The notes below the pieces were generated by a model, which saw only the letters and a list, made by a program, of their open reading frames with translations, ran no database searches and was not told the DNA's origin. Both the position numbers and the translations under genes were made by a program. From Ashinkailepas kermadecensis (lineage: Eukaryota; Arthropoda; Thecostraca; Neolepadidae): a stretch of DNA of 64,000 nucleotides. This document shows positions 50,972 to 61,848 of this stretch, piece by piece (within the stretch, counting starts at the first letter, position 1; every line of letters starts with the position of its first letter). The stretch is from contig JAOTOM010004023.1 in assembly GCA_034440615.1 (NCBI GenBank), positions 1-64,000 of the forward strand. The letters are read 5' to 3'.

Positions 50972-53596
50972 ATGGCAGATATAGATAAGCTGAAACGAAG
51001 ACGGGTGGCGGCCCAAGGGTGGCTGACCCGTTCTGTAAGGAAGTTGGAGGACATTTTGAGTCTGAAGGATATACATCCAAGTGAATTACAAGATTACGCT
51101 TGGGAATTTGACAAGCGTTTGTCGGATTGGGATGAAGCAGAAGCGGCTGTTGAGACGGAACTCCCAGAGGAAGAAATCTTGCAAGAGATCAGTCGTGCTG
51201 GGGAGGTGAGAGATCAAGCGACGGTAGTGAGACGAAGAGCAGGGAAGTTGATCAAGAGCTTGGCGGATGATGTGGTGGCTGCTTCTGTGTCTCAGTCGTG
51301 CGACCCGTCGGTTAGACTCCCTAAGCTGCAGTTGCCGACATTTGGAGGTAAGATCAGCGAGTGGACCCAATTCTGGGACTCATTCTCGGCTAACATTGAT
51401 ACAGCTGACTTACCCAACATAACCAAATTAACATACTTGAGATCACTTCTTCATAGTGAAGCTAAGAAATGCGTGGATGGCTTGGCTCTGAGCAAGGAAA
51501 ATTACAAAATTACTTGCGAAATCCTGAAAGATAGATTTGGGAAGAAGGAACAGATTATCTTTTCACACATTCAAGCCCTGTTGCAGCTCAGTTGTAAAGA
51601 TAGCAACAAGTCTGTGAATGTAAAGAATCTGCAACATCTTCAAGATGAATTGTTAGTTCATGTACGGAGCCTTGAGAACTTGGATGTTGATGGTGAGAAG
51701 TATGGTGCCGTCCTGACACCACTGATCCTTTCCCGACTCCCTGAAGATATTAGAATGGAGTGGGCAAGGCAGAGTGTTGGGAAAGAAGCAAATCTGGAGT
51801 GGCTTCTCACATTTTTGAAAGAAGAAATAGAATGCAGAGAGAGAGCACAATCATTCCATTTGTCTGGGACTACTCATGTGGTGACTGGAGGCTGTGCTGA
51901 GACGGTGCGACAACGTGATCCTGAGTCGAGAAGGCCTGGACCGAGGATGGCGACTGCTTCGGCGCTTCCTGCTATGGCAAGATCGGGCTGTGGATTCTGT
52001 GAGCAGAACCATCTGGCAGCCAAGTGTCCGGAAATACTGAAGCTTGCTGTAGGCGATCGCCCAAGTAAGATTAAAAACTCTGGATTATGCTTCAGGTGCC
52101 TCAAATCTGGACATAAAGGTTTTTCGTGCAGTGCCAGATGTGAAAGGTGCAAAGGCAAACACCATTTAATATCATGCTTCAGAGCTGATAATCTTGCACT
52201 AGGTCAAGGTAGCAAAGTGTCGCCCAGTAATCAGTCTGCTGACCAGTCCGGACCAACAGGTCCTGGAAAAGTGTCTGATGTTAACCTGTCTTGCACATCA
52301 CGAGTAGGAGGTCATAGCATTGTTTTGCCTACCGCTAGTGTAATTGTGAAAGGTTCCAGAGGCGATATTAGGGCAACAGTTCTGTTTGATACTGGCTCGA
52401 ACAGATCTTACGTGTCCTCATCATTGGTGCGAAGGTGTGCTCCTGAGTGGGTAGAGTCTAAGGAGATCAGCTACACTGCGTTTGGTGGGAGTGAAGGTGG
52501 AGAAAGTCACAGAAGCATTTATCGACTTGAAATGTTCGGTGCCTGTGTGTCGGAGCCAGCTGTTGTAGATGTTGAGGCTGCCGAGGTGCCAGTCATTTGC
52601 TCTCCGCTTACTCGTCCCTCCATTCCGATAGACATGCTGACGTCCTTTGGGAACCTAGAGCTGGCTGACCAGCCCCATGATGGAAAGTCGTTGACGATTG
52701 ATATTTTGATTGGGTTGGACAACTACTGGCAGCTGATGGGTACTGGCTGTCTGCGCTCTGATGGTGGCCCTGTGGCCCAGCAAACCGTGTTTGGGTGGAT
52801 TTTGTCAGGCCCATCTGGACGTCCCTCAGATATAGAAAGTCGTGTCAGCCATCAGTTGTTGGTAATGACTGATGTGCATGAGTCCAGGCTCAGACAGTTC
52901 TGGGATCTGGAAGCTGTGGGTATTGGTCCTGAAGATGAGGAGTTGGAAACCAATCCTGTGCTGAAAGGCTTTGAGTCTTCTGTCTGCTTCAAGCATGACA
53001 GATATGAAGTGGAACTTCCGTGGAAGCCGAAAGATCAGCAGCCTTTGTTACAGGATAATAGGAAAGTTGCAGAGATCAGGTTGCATAGTCTAGATAGGAA
53101 GCTCGAGAAAGATCCTATGTTGAAGTCCGAGTATAATAGAGCTCTGGAGGAGCTTGAGGAAGCAGATATCATAGAAGAGGTGCCAGAAGGTGAAGTGAAC
53201 ATTGATGGTCTGGTGTTCTATCTTCCCCACAGGCCAGTGGTACGTGAGTCCAGCTCAACGACAAGGGTACGACCTGTTTTTGACGCGTCTGTCCAGGGCC
53301 CCAACCTGGTCAGTCTGAATGATTGTTTAGAGACTGGTCCATCTCTCCTTCCTGATCTCACTGAAGTGTTACTTCGCTTTAGACGCTGGAGGTTCGCTGT
53401 GTCTGCTGATATTCGGAAGGCGTTCTTGATGATTCGGCTTTGTGATCAGGATCAAGGACGTTCACAGATTTTTGTGGCACCACAAGGGTCAGGTGAAGAC
53501 TATGAGGTTCAAGCGTGTGACGTTTGGGGTCAAAAGCAGCCCATTTTTGCTGGCTGCTACCTTGCGTCACCATCTGAGAAGGTTCCCCTCTTCTAG
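50972..53596 (+). CDS. BEL/Pao gag-protease-RT (upstream frame)
   Basis: ATG at 50972 gives an 874-codon frame. The helical N-terminus (MADIDKLKRRRVAAQGWL) leads into a DUF1759-type gag region (about 125-290, with PTFGGKISEWTQFWDSF). Cys/His knuckles lie near 338-385 (CGFCEQNHLAAKC, CFRCLKSGHKGFSC). The retroviral-type aspartic protease has LFDTGSNRS near 470. RT begins near 690, with VFDASVQG near 769 and the first catalytic Asp in VSADIRKAF near 809. The genuine frame ends around 53500-53515, where the RT continues in the next frame; the codons after that to 53596 are out-of-frame read-through. A frameshift within RT is a lesion, not a programmed site, in this family. Confidence 0.9.
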   Translation: MADIDKLKRRRVAAQGWLTRSVRKLEDILSLKDIHPSELQDYAWEFDKRLSDWDEAEAAVETELPEEEILQEISRAGEVRDQATVVRRRAGKLIKSLADDVVAASVSQSCDPSVRLPKLQLPTFGGKISEWTQFWDSFSANIDTADLPNITKLTYLRSLLHSEAKKCVDGLALSKENYKITCEILKDRFGKKEQIIFSHIQALLQLSCKDSNKSVNVKNLQHLQDELLVHVRSLENLDVDGEKYGAVLTPLILSRLPEDIRMEWARQSVGKEANLEWLLTFLKEEIECRERAQSFHLSGTTHVVTGGCAETVRQRDPESRRPGPRMATASALPAMARSGCGFCEQNHLAAKCPEILKLAVGDRPSKIKNSGLCFRCLKSGHKGFSCSARCERCKGKHHLISCFRADNLALGQGSKVSPSNQSADQSGPTGPGKVSDVNLSCTSRVGGHSIVLPTASVIVKGSRGDIRATVLFDTGSNRSYVSSSLVRRCAPEWVESKEISYTAFGGSEGGESHRSIYRLEMFGACVSEPAVVDVEAAEVPVICSPLTRPSIPIDMLTSFGNLELADQPHDGKSLTIDILIGLDNYWQLMGTGCLRSDGGPVAQQTVFGWILSGPSGRPSDIESRVSHQLLVMTDVHESRLRQFWDLEAVGIGPEDEELETNPVLKGFESSVCFKHDRYEVELPWKPKDQQPLLQDNRKVAEIRLHSLDRKLEKDPMLKSEYNRALEELEEADIIEEVPEGEVNIDGLVFYLPHRPVVRESSSTTRVRPVFDASVQGPNLVSLNDCLETGPSLLPDLTEVLLRFRRWRFAVSADIRKAFLMIRLCDQDQGRSQIFVAPQGSGEDYEVQACDVWGQKQPIFAGCYLASPSEKVPLF

Positions 53597-56141
53597 AGCT
53601 ATTGTTGAATTAGAAGAAAACATGTATGTTGATGATCTCCTCAGTGGAGCTGACTGTGAGGAGGAAGCATATGCTTTGTTTGCTGAAGCTAGAGATGTGC
53701 TGAGCGAAGCAGGCATGACCCTCACGAAGCTTGTCTCAAACAGTCGTGTGGTACTCGACAAGGCTCACATTCTGTCTGGTCAAGACGGGCTGGAGTGCCA
53801 CAAGGTGTTGGGAGTGGGGTGGAACCCTAATGAGGATGTGCTTTCATTTGAGGGTGTCAAAGCCCCTCCTGATGTGGCAGTGACGAAGAGGGTGATCCTC
53901 GGGTTCATAGCACGGTTGTTTGATCCACTGGGCTTGCTAACGCCCTTCATCTTAACCGTGAAGCGTCTCTTTCAAGAGACCTGGTGTTTAGGGCTCGATT
54001 GGGATACACTCGTTCCAGAGGACATCCAGAAGAGATTCTTGAGATGGCTGGATGGGGTGGAATGTTTGAAACAAATCAGAGTAGCCCGCAGCTACTGTGA
54101 TGCTGGGTGGAAGGATGCGTCGCTCATCGAAATTCATGCCTTCGGTGATGCGTCTGAGGCGGGCTATGGTGCAGCAGTGTATCTGCGTATGACACTGAGG
54201 AATGGAAGCGTAGTGACGCCCTTGGTGATGTCGCGTGCCAGAGTTGCCCCGCTGAAGCGTGTCAGCTTGCCAAGGTTGGAACTATTGGGTAGCTTGCTAG
54301 CAGCCCGCCTGCTCAGGTTTGTGCGTAGAGCTTTGAAACTGCCTCCTAAAACTCCCTATAAGTGCTGGACGGATTCCACCATCGTGCTGTGTTGGATTCG
54401 AGGTGACCCGTCCCGATGGAAGCAGTTCGTAAGAAACAGAGTAATTGAGATTCACAGCCTTACTGATCCCTCACTCTGGGTTCACTGCCCCGGACAGGAT
54501 AACCCAGCGGACCTGATCACCAGGGGGGTGTATGCTGAGGATCTGATCACTTGCAATTTCTGGTTTGTAGGACCGAACTGGTTGAAGGAGTCTGGCGAGG
54601 GCTATGCGGATAATCCGTCAGTGGAGGTCCCACTGGAGGAAGAAGAGGGCTCTGCCGTTGATGGGAGTCAGCTGGTATCTGTTGCCACTGACTCCCATCC
54701 AGAATCAGTCATTCAAGTAGAACGTTTCTCCTCATTGACCAAAGCTATCCGTGTAGCAGGACTTGTGTTGAGGTTCATTCACAGGTTGAAGTCTGGTACT
54801 ACAGGAAGGAGCGGGCGAAGTCTACCGATTCTCAACTACGCGGAGCTTACTGAAGCCAAAGTTTGTTTGATCAAAATGGCTCAGTTGCAGGCATACCCAG
54901 AGGAGTATCGGGTATTGAGCAAGGGCAAGGCCCTCAGCAGAAACTCTCGGATTCTGTCGCTGTGTCCGTTTATGGACACGCAAACACTGCTGCGGGTACG
55001 TAGTAGACTTGCAAATACGGCACTGTCTCTAGGGGAAAAATGCCCCATCTTGATTCCGAAGGGACATCTCGCTGAGATCTTGATCAGGTTTCAGCATAAG
55101 TTGTTGAAACACGCTGGTGTTGATACACTTTTGACATCGCTGCGGTGCGAGTACTGGATCATCGGAGCCAGGACAGCCAAAATGGTGAAAAGGACCTGTT
55201 TGGCTTGTCAAAAGCAAGACGCAGCAGCGCTGAACGCACCTGTGGCGCCTCTGCCGGCTCTTCGAGCAAGTAAGGCGCCACCCTTTGCTGTCACTGGGGT
55301 GGACTTTTGTGGTCCTCTGTTTTGCTTACCCAGACAGAAGGTGTACGTTTGTCTGTATACATGTGCAGTCATGAGGGCTGTACATCTTGAGCTCGTTGAT
55401 TCCCTCTCACTGTCTGATTTCATGTTGTCATTCAGGAGGTTTGTTGCCAGGCGTGGTCTTCCAGCAACCATTTACTCTGACAACGCTGCTACCTTTAAAG
55501 GTGCAGCTGCTCGTATGGTAGCCGAGTTTGGCCTATCCAGCCCGGAGTGGAAATTCATTGTTCCCAAGGCGGCTTGGTGGGGAGGCTTTTGGGAGAGACT
55601 AGTCAGAACCATCAAAGGCTCGCTGAGGAAGACGTTGGGCAAGAGCGTACTCACCAAGGTAGAACTGGAGACACTACTTTTTGAAGTAGAGGGTTGCGTG
55701 AACTCTCGTCCTCTGACGTTTGTCAGTGATGACTTAGACGCACTCCGCCCTTTGACTCCTAGCCATTTTCTTTCGGGAAGGATGGCCGGTGTTCGTCTCA
55801 CCGTCGATGATGATTCCGGACAAGTTTCTGCATCCGGTCTGAGGGAGAGGGAGCTACAACGCCAGAATCTTCTGGCGAGGTTCTGGAATTCTTGGCAGAA
55901 CGACTATATAAGAAATCTGCCACACTCAGTGAGGAAATTTAAGTCTCGTGGTAGGCTCCAAACTGGATCCGTCGTTCTCATCCGAGAGGACAACTTACCT
56001 AGGATGCGGTGGGCAATGGGCGTAGTTGAAAGACTGCAGCCCAGCTCTGATGGAGTAATCAGAGCTGCAGATGTCCGGACGGCGGAAGGAGTCCGTACAC
56101 GACCTGTGCAGCGGCTACATGACCTAGAGGTACTGGAGTAA
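53442..56141 (+). CDS. BEL/Pao RT-RNase H-integrase (downstream frame)
   Basis: 899-codon open frame overlapping the previous one by 155 bp; only the part after about 53505 is polyprotein. RT continues with VTFGVKSSPFLL and the MYVDDLL catalytic box near residue 61. RNase H (Pao type) has IHAFGDASEAGYG near 231 and KCWTDSTIVLCWI. The integrase zinc region (H..H..CLACQ) is near 541-590. The integrase core has GVDFCGPL, IYSDNAATF and GGFWERL, giving the D-D-E triad. A DUF5641-like C-terminus (ARFWNSWQNDYI, GSVVLIREDN) ends at 56141. All catalytic residues I looked for are present. Confidence 0.9.
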   Translation: MIRIKDVHRFLWHHKGQVKTMRFKRVTFGVKSSPFLLAATLRHHLRRFPSSRAIVELEENMYVDDLLSGADCEEEAYALFAEARDVLSEAGMTLTKLVSNSRVVLDKAHILSGQDGLECHKVLGVGWNPNEDVLSFEGVKAPPDVAVTKRVILGFIARLFDPLGLLTPFILTVKRLFQETWCLGLDWDTLVPEDIQKRFLRWLDGVECLKQIRVARSYCDAGWKDASLIEIHAFGDASEAGYGAAVYLRMTLRNGSVVTPLVMSRARVAPLKRVSLPRLELLGSLLAARLLRFVRRALKLPPKTPYKCWTDSTIVLCWIRGDPSRWKQFVRNRVIEIHSLTDPSLWVHCPGQDNPADLITRGVYAEDLITCNFWFVGPNWLKESGEGYADNPSVEVPLEEEEGSAVDGSQLVSVATDSHPESVIQVERFSSLTKAIRVAGLVLRFIHRLKSGTTGRSGRSLPILNYAELTEAKVCLIKMAQLQAYPEEYRVLSKGKALSRNSRILSLCPFMDTQTLLRVRSRLANTALSLGEKCPILIPKGHLAEILIRFQHKLLKHAGVDTLLTSLRCEYWIIGARTAKMVKRTCLACQKQDAAALNAPVAPLPALRASKAPPFAVTGVDFCGPLFCLPRQKVYVCLYTCAVMRAVHLELVDSLSLSDFMLSFRRFVARRGLPATIYSDNAATFKGAAARMVAEFGLSSPEWKFIVPKAAWWGGFWERLVRTIKGSLRKTLGKSVLTKVELETLLFEVEGCVNSRPLTFVSDDLDALRPLTPSHFLSGRMAGVRLTVDDDSGQVSASGLRERELQRQNLLARFWNSWQNDYIRNLPHSVRKFKSRGRLQTGSVVLIREDNLPRMRWAMGVVERLQPSSDGVIRAADVRTAEGVRTRPVQRLHDLEVLE

Positions 56142-56410
56142 GGAAACTGTATCCTGCTGATTGTTGATGTACAGTGAAATGTTGTTTTGATGTGTGTTGC
56201 CCAATGACATTGTGCGACTCGAACTGTAAATAGGATGTACGTGCCTGTTGCGAAATGACGAGGAGTTATGGCGTACTCAGTTCAACTGTGGATAGGTGAC
56301 TGTGAGCCGGTTGTCCTAGGTTTCTTGCGATTTGCGGTGATCTTTGCTTGGTATCCTCATGTTTGTGTTCGTGTTGGAGAAGGAATATGGCACATCCCTT
56401 TGTCCAACAC
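56142..56410 (+). other. BEL/Pao 3' untranslated region
   Basis: Noncoding stretch between the pol stop and the polypurine tract; no motif seen. Confidence 0.6.
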
Positions 56411-56421
56411 GGCGGGGAGGA
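56411..56421 (+). promoter_or_regulatory. Polypurine tract of BEL/Pao element
   Basis: GGCGGGGAGGA directly before the 3' LTR TGTTGC, the expected plus-strand primer position. Confidence 0.8.
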
Positions 56422-56762
56422 TGTTGCAGACTGCGAGTGGTATGGATAAGCGCCATCTATGTTGCTTCCATAGATGGCGCACCTGAGCTCTAGAGTTGAT
56501 TTCATTAGTTAGAAGGCCTCCGCTAGATGCCTCTGTTTGAGACTCCAGCGTCTAGTGTTTGGTGCAGAGGGAATTTTCCATGACTGTGCATTTGTAATGC
56601 GGAAAACCCTGCACTCGTTGGCAGCGCTAAGGAGCGGGCAGTTGACTGCGTGGCAGAGGGTGTGGCCGGTGGTTCACTCTTGTTGTCGGACGTGAGGCGA
56701 GTGGAAGTACAGTTCGTGTTTGGGCGTTGCCGTTTGTGCCATTCGTAAAGCCAAGAATAGAA
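56422..56762 (+). repeat. BEL/Pao 3' LTR (truncated at its right end)
   Basis: Nearly identical to 50521-50861 including the 12-bp hairpin (56450-56480). Similarity stops after agaatagaag; the terminal CGCAACA is missing and replaced by sequence like the duplicated host segment. Confidence 0.88.
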
Positions 56763-56834
56763 GTTTATCTATATTCAGGTTCAGACTCAAAATGTGCTGG
56801 TTAACATCAACTACATTTTCTATGTACCTAGCAG

Positions 56835-56886
<52 letters not shown>

Positions 56887-56984
56887 GAAAAGAGAGGGGG
56901 GGGCAAAAAACAAAACGGGGGGGGAAAAAAAAAAAAAGGGGGGGGGGCCCAAAAAAAAAAAAAAAAAAAAAAACAAAACCCCGG

Positions 56985-57015
<31 letters not shown>

Positions 57016-57059
57016 AATAGTTGTTTAATAAATAAAAAAAAAAATTTAAAAAAAAAAAA

Positions 57060-57127
<68 letters not shown>

Positions 57128-57420
57128 AATTTTAATTTTTTTTTTTGAATTTAAAAAAAAATTAAAAAAAAAAAAAAAAAAGGGAGGTCAGTCCACTATC
57201 TAATCCAAATCTGTTTCTTTTCAGAACAAAATGTGCTGGTTAACATCAATGTTTCTACTTACCTAGCATGGTGTTTTTCATTTTTTCCCTTTAGCTTTCT
57301 TATCAGCATAAAATAGCATAGGTTATTGGGGGGGGCCCAAATCAACATTGGGGGGCCAAGATCAACATTGGTGGGACCACGGCCCCCACAAAAGGATACA
57401 AATCGACGCCCCTGCTGCTG
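56763..57420. repeat. Homopolymer block between two partial repeat copies
   Basis: 56789-56835 and 57225-57275 both contain aaaatgtgctggttaacatc and a 'tacctagca' phrase. Between them (56836-57180) is T32-A-rich sequence with G runs and almost no complexity. The right part to 57415 is a further copy of the repeat at 48990-49260. The block looks like low-quality sequence or an assembly join rather than biology. Confidence 0.6.
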
Positions 57421-57464
57421 CTAACAGCACCACAACAAAATTATGGGCTTGTAGGTTTTTTTTT

Positions 57465-57590
57465 GGAGTACCATGTTTATGAAGGGACTTAGATGATGGA
57501 ACCACTTGTTTTCTGTGCAAATGCTTACTTTTCAGGTTGTGAGCAGAATAATGCCAAAAAGGTTTTGAGTTAGGCAACATAGCATAAAAT
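57465..57590 (+). repeat. Dispersed noncoding repeat module
   Basis: Shares caaatgcttacttttcaggt and an ordered set of words with 5500-5600, 45625-45750 (inverted) and 47455-47580. Function unknown. Confidence 0.6.
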
Positions 57591-57828
57591 GATTGGAGGG
57601 TGTTTTATTCTCCACTCCAGGAAACATCCACTGCATTTTAGGAAATGTTTACACTTCATTACTTAGTGTTTCAAGGGTATACACCATATTTTGGCAAACC
57701 CAAAAATTATACCCTCCATTACTTGGTGCTTCTCAAGGTTATACACTCCATATTTTGGCTAGCCCAAACATTATACACTCCGATTAAAATATAATATACA
57801 TAAATATATCTGCACATGTAGAATATAC

Positions 57829-58126
57829 AGCACATCACAACATGCAGTTCATATTTACGAACCGTGACAAGTATGCATAGTGTATAACAAGATGCAGCAG
57901 ACCTCTACGAACCACATCATCTATATATAGTGCATAACAAAATGCAGTGGATATTCACGAACCACATCATCTATATATAGTGCATGACAAAATGCAGTGG
58001 ATATTCACGAACCACATCATCTATATTTCGTGCATAACAAAATGCAGTGGATATGTACGAACCACATCATCTATATATAGTGCATAACAAAATGCAGTGG
58101 GTATTCACGAACCACATCAGCTATAT
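57829..58126 (+). repeat. 50-bp tandem repeat, about six copies
   Basis: Unit tgcataacaaaatgcagtgg + atattcacgaaccacatcat + ctatatatag, the first units more diverged. The last unit runs into the endonuclease-bearing start of CR1-like LINE 2, so the array could be its leader. Confidence 0.85.
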
Positions 58127-58199
58127 CATTTTGAACGCGTTCGAGAGAATTGTAATTTCTATGATGTTAAAGATATCAGTAGACAAGCTGAAATGGGTC

Positions 58200-61100
58200 C
58201 TGACTTAAGAAGAAGCATATATATTATCCACTTGAATGCAAGGTCCATAGTAAATAAATTTGATGAGCTCAATATCTTCCTAGGCAGCTGAATCACAAAT
58301 GGAGCCTCATATGTATTTCTGAAACCTGGCTATCAAAAGAAAATTAACATAAATTTAACTTACATGATGAAGATGATGAACTATTCTGCAAAAGCAGGGA
58401 GCACAAAATTGGTGGAGGCTCCGCAATCTATTGCTTGGAATCACTAAAAGCAAAACAGCTTTATCCATTTGATTTTGTTGCTGCTGAAGCTGAAGGTGTT
58501 TTTCTCCAAATATAATTGAGTAATAAACAAACTATTTTGATATGCCAAATATATCATGCACCTGGTCATCATGCACAATTCTTGTCAGAATTTGAGGAGT
58601 GTCTAACGACAATAAACCATCTGAACATGCCTACATACATCATTGGAAACCTAAACATTGACCTATTCTCAAGTCCAAATGACCACTTTGCTGACTCATT
58701 TTTCATGTCTATTTGCTCTCATGGTTTTCTTCCTCTAATATCAAAGGCGACTCGTGTATGTGATACAACATGCACATTAATTGCAAATATTTTCTTTAAT
58801 AATGTATCAAAAATAAAACAGACTGGCATCATTAAATATGATTTCTCAGATCACTTCTCTATTTTTACAACATCATAATTTACAGTTCAACAACCAATCA
58901 TTGCAAAAAGAACAAGAACTACCTTTGACTTTCATAAAATGGACAATCTGAGAAATCATCTAACAAATGAACTTGAAGGGGATTTTTGATGAAAATGTTC
59001 CTGAAAAAGCATGTAACAGTTTAATTAATGCATATAAAAGAGGGATTGATACATTTACATATACTCAAGTCTTATCAATAAAAACAGCCGCCATAAAACC
59101 ATGGATTTCACCTGCAATATTATGCTCAATATTGTGCTCAAAAGCAAATGTTATTTAATCAAACACATATATCGAGCTGCTGAAAGCAATAAAAAATATA
59201 ACAGGTACAAAAACACACTGATTACAATAATTAGAAAGGCAAAAATACTTCATTATGGGGTGGAATTTGACAAACATCAAAATAATCCAAGAGACATGGA
59301 AAATGCTGAACCAGATACTGAGGCAATCTCCTTCCAAACGTAATATCCCTGAAAATGAACACAGATTCAGACATCACTCTAGAAAATGATGCAGCTATAG
59401 CTGAAGGATTCAATAAATATTTCACAGAAATTGCACCAAAAGTGAGAGAACAAATTCCTCAAAGCAACACCAATGCTTTAGAATATATGCATACCTACCC
59501 CGATATATCAATGGTGCTATTAGCAGTAACAGAAAACAATTTAGATACAGTGATTGCTTCTTTAAACAATGTTGGGTCAGGAATTGATGGAATAAATTCT
59601 AGGATATTTAAACAATCGTATAGGTCCATATTACCACACTTAACCCATGTCATCAACTTATGCCTGAGTAGTGGGATCTTCCCCAAGCCATTCAAAATTG
59701 CGGTTGTAAAGCCCATCTACAAAAAAGGTGACCCAGCAACACTTAGTAACTACAGACCAATTAGTATTCTTCCATATATGTCAAAAATATTAGAAAAGAT
59801 AATCTACAACCAACTTTTGGAACATTTCACCCTACACAACCTACTTTCTGATAAGCAATTTGGTTTCAGAAAAGAAAGGTCCACATATATGCCTCTTCTC
59901 TTAGTACAGAGCCTGATCACTAAAGGATTTGAAAACAATGAATATGTTGTTGGAATTTACCTTGATTTGAGAAAGGCATTGACACTGTTGACAAATAAAT
60001 ATTAAGTGCAAAAATAGAAAAATATAGTGTGAAGGAAAACGCAATCAAAATGATACAGTCATATATATCAGGAAGAACACAAGCTACCACAATAAACAGC
60101 ACCTCTGCTTTCAGAAAAAAAAAATGAAATAGGTGACCCACAAGGATCAATTTTAGGCCCCTTACTCTATAATATATATATATGATTTTGTAAATTTGCA
60201 TGTAGAATGTGAGACATTTCTATATGCTGATGACACAGCCATCTTTTTTAAAAGCACTGACTGTACAGAGCTTCATAACAAGATCACAAATTCCTTGCCA
60301 ACTATTTCACAATGGCTGCATTCAAATATTTTGTCCTTAAATGAATCCAAAAGTGCATACCAGCTATATAATATTTATAAAGCAGATATTGATATCAATA
60401 TTGAATTTAATGGAATTGCTATTTTGCATCAGAATCCAGTAAAATATCTTGGTGTATACATAGATGAAGATTTGAAATTTGCATCCCATATCAGTAGTGT
60501 CTCAAACATAATAAGTCGCAACATAGGAATGATATAAAAAATAAAATATCTTCTAGGCAAAAATAACCTCCTAAAATTGTATACTGCATTAATTCTCCCA
60601 TATATGAACTATTGCTGTTTTCTCTGGGGTACAAACTATGCTAATCAGACACACAAATTATCCTTACTTCAGAAAATAATGATGCGTATTATTGAGGGTG
60701 TATTTCCCCCTCAGAGTGCAAACCCTATCTTGAAGAAGAACAAAATTTAAAAAGTCCAAGATATAGTAAAACTTCAAATTTTGCATATTATGCAAAAATT
60801 CATTTACAATCAGCTACCTCATTCTATTAGACCCCTTTTCACAGAATCGCTTAATACCCCATATTCCACAAGATTACAAAACCACTTCCAACACACTATT
60901 CCAACAAAAATTATCGTCTCTTCATCATTGAATGTTTTGGACCCGAGCTTTGAAATACTATTATAGCAAAACATTTTCTGCATACAGAGACACTGGCGGA
61001 TCCAGGGGGGGGCATTCCGGCCATGGCCCCCCAAGCGCTTCAAAGGGGGGCCATAGTGTCTTTTGGCCCCCTCCCAAACCACCAAAAGTAAACTGAATTA

Positions 61101-61674
61101 AAATGCAGTAACCATTGCTGAGGTACAAAAATAGCGTTATGGGTGAAATAACCTCCATTTTTAAAGGTATTTTGTTATAATTGTTTGGAAGCACAATATG
61201 GTAGGATAGCAGATACTGACACATCGAGGGTTCTATGCTGTTGAAGTTCTGCTTACAGCAAGAGATGACGAAATCAGCAGTTTCCTTATTCCTTCGTCAG
61301 ATAGGTTCATGAAGTTTGTTTAGCCAGTAACGGGCAAACGGACCCAGTGAGCCAGATTTAGAAAGCGGAATTTGAACAGGATGTTTTGTGCGAGTGACCA
61401 GTTGAGCCCAGTTGAGCAGCATGTTTCGTATGGTCGAAATCCGGTGTTTTTAACCAAAAACAGTGGGCGAATAGGCACCCTCCAAATCCGTTCGACCCCT
61501 CCCCTGACGCAATTCCTACGTACGCCACTGGGGGAGGGGGAGGGGAGGGGCTGACGCCGAAAACCGAAAGTTGCCCCCCCACCAAACCGGTGGGCTAGAT
61601 CCGCCAGTGTACAGAGATACCAAATTCTAAGATTGTTCTAAAAAATCACATTAAGACATACTTCTTAAGCAGAT
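58200..61674 (+). pseudogene. CR1/Jockey-like LINE 2 ORF2 (endonuclease + RT)
   Basis: YIIHLNARSIVNKFDEL opens the endonuclease (58217-58290, then a stop). 58516-58878 carries ICQIYHAPGHH, IIGNLNIDLF and FSDHFSIF. RT (59355-60005) has GSGIDGINSRIF, YRPISILPYMSKILEKI and KQFGFRKERSTYMPLLL, then breaks at DLRKALTLLT. After a gap, 60196-60537 has YADDTAIFF and YLGVYIDEDLKFASHI. Later fragments follow (60781-60966; the last block at 61610-61674 resumes after the MITE as RDTKFKIVLKNHIKTYF). Many frameshifts and stops; non-functional. Confidence 0.8.
60991..61609. mobile_element. hAT-type MITE, 619 bp
   Basis: Terminal inverted repeats CACTGGCGGATC / GATCCGCCAGTG at the two ends, flanked by a perfect 8-bp duplication tacagaga (60983-60990 and 61610-61617). 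Removing it joins the coding block of LINE 2. The interior has G-runs and no transposase. An 8-bp duplication is typical of hAT elements. Confidence 0.85.
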
Positions 61675-61719
61675 ATTAACTGACTTGAGCATTCACTACA
61701 TCTGTTGGATACCAGGGGA

Positions 61720-61835
61720 GTACACATGCATATGTATGTGTGTTTGTGTGTGTGTATGTGTGTGCAGGGGTGCTGGCATGTGAGTATGTGTATGTGTGTG
61801 TGTGTGTACGTGTGCGTGTGTGTACGGGTATGACC
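61720..61835. repeat. TG-rich simple repeat
   Basis: Interrupted (TG)n / TATG tract after the end of LINE 2; could be the element's 3' microsatellite tail. Confidence 0.7.
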
Positions 61836-61848
61836 ACTTACAGCCAGG

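Larger units (their letters stand above)
50521..56762 (+). mobile_element. BEL/Pao LTR retrotransposon
   Basis: About 6.2 kb: 5' LTR, primer-binding site, one gag-pol polyprotein, polypurine tract and a 3' LTR. The domain order gag - protease - RT - RNase H - integrase plus the DUF1759/DUF1758/DUF5641-type regions identifies BEL/Pao. I count about four mismatches between LTRs over some 340 bp, so the insertion is young. The 3' LTR lacks its last 35 bp or so and no target duplication is seen, indicating damage on the right. There is one frameshift in RT. Confidence 0.92.
58130..61700 (+). mobile_element. CR1/Jockey-like LINE 2 (decayed, carrying a MITE)
   Basis: A second relative of the element at 31150-34612, more broken, with endonuclease, RT and C-terminal pieces in order. 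Its end is at about 61680 after the C-terminal blocks, next to a TG-rich simple repeat (61720-61830). A 619-bp MITE interrupts its last conserved block. Confidence 0.75.

Noticed and set aside
53442..53596. Programmed frameshift in the BEL polyprotein
   Set aside because: The shift falls in the middle of RT, not between gag and pol, so it is a lesion.
56794..57063. Lys/Phe-rich open frame
   Set aside because: Lies in the homopolymer block; no biological support.
57829..58126. CRISPR-like regular repeats
   Set aside because: Units are contiguous with no unique spacers and the genome is eukaryotic; a plain tandem repeat.
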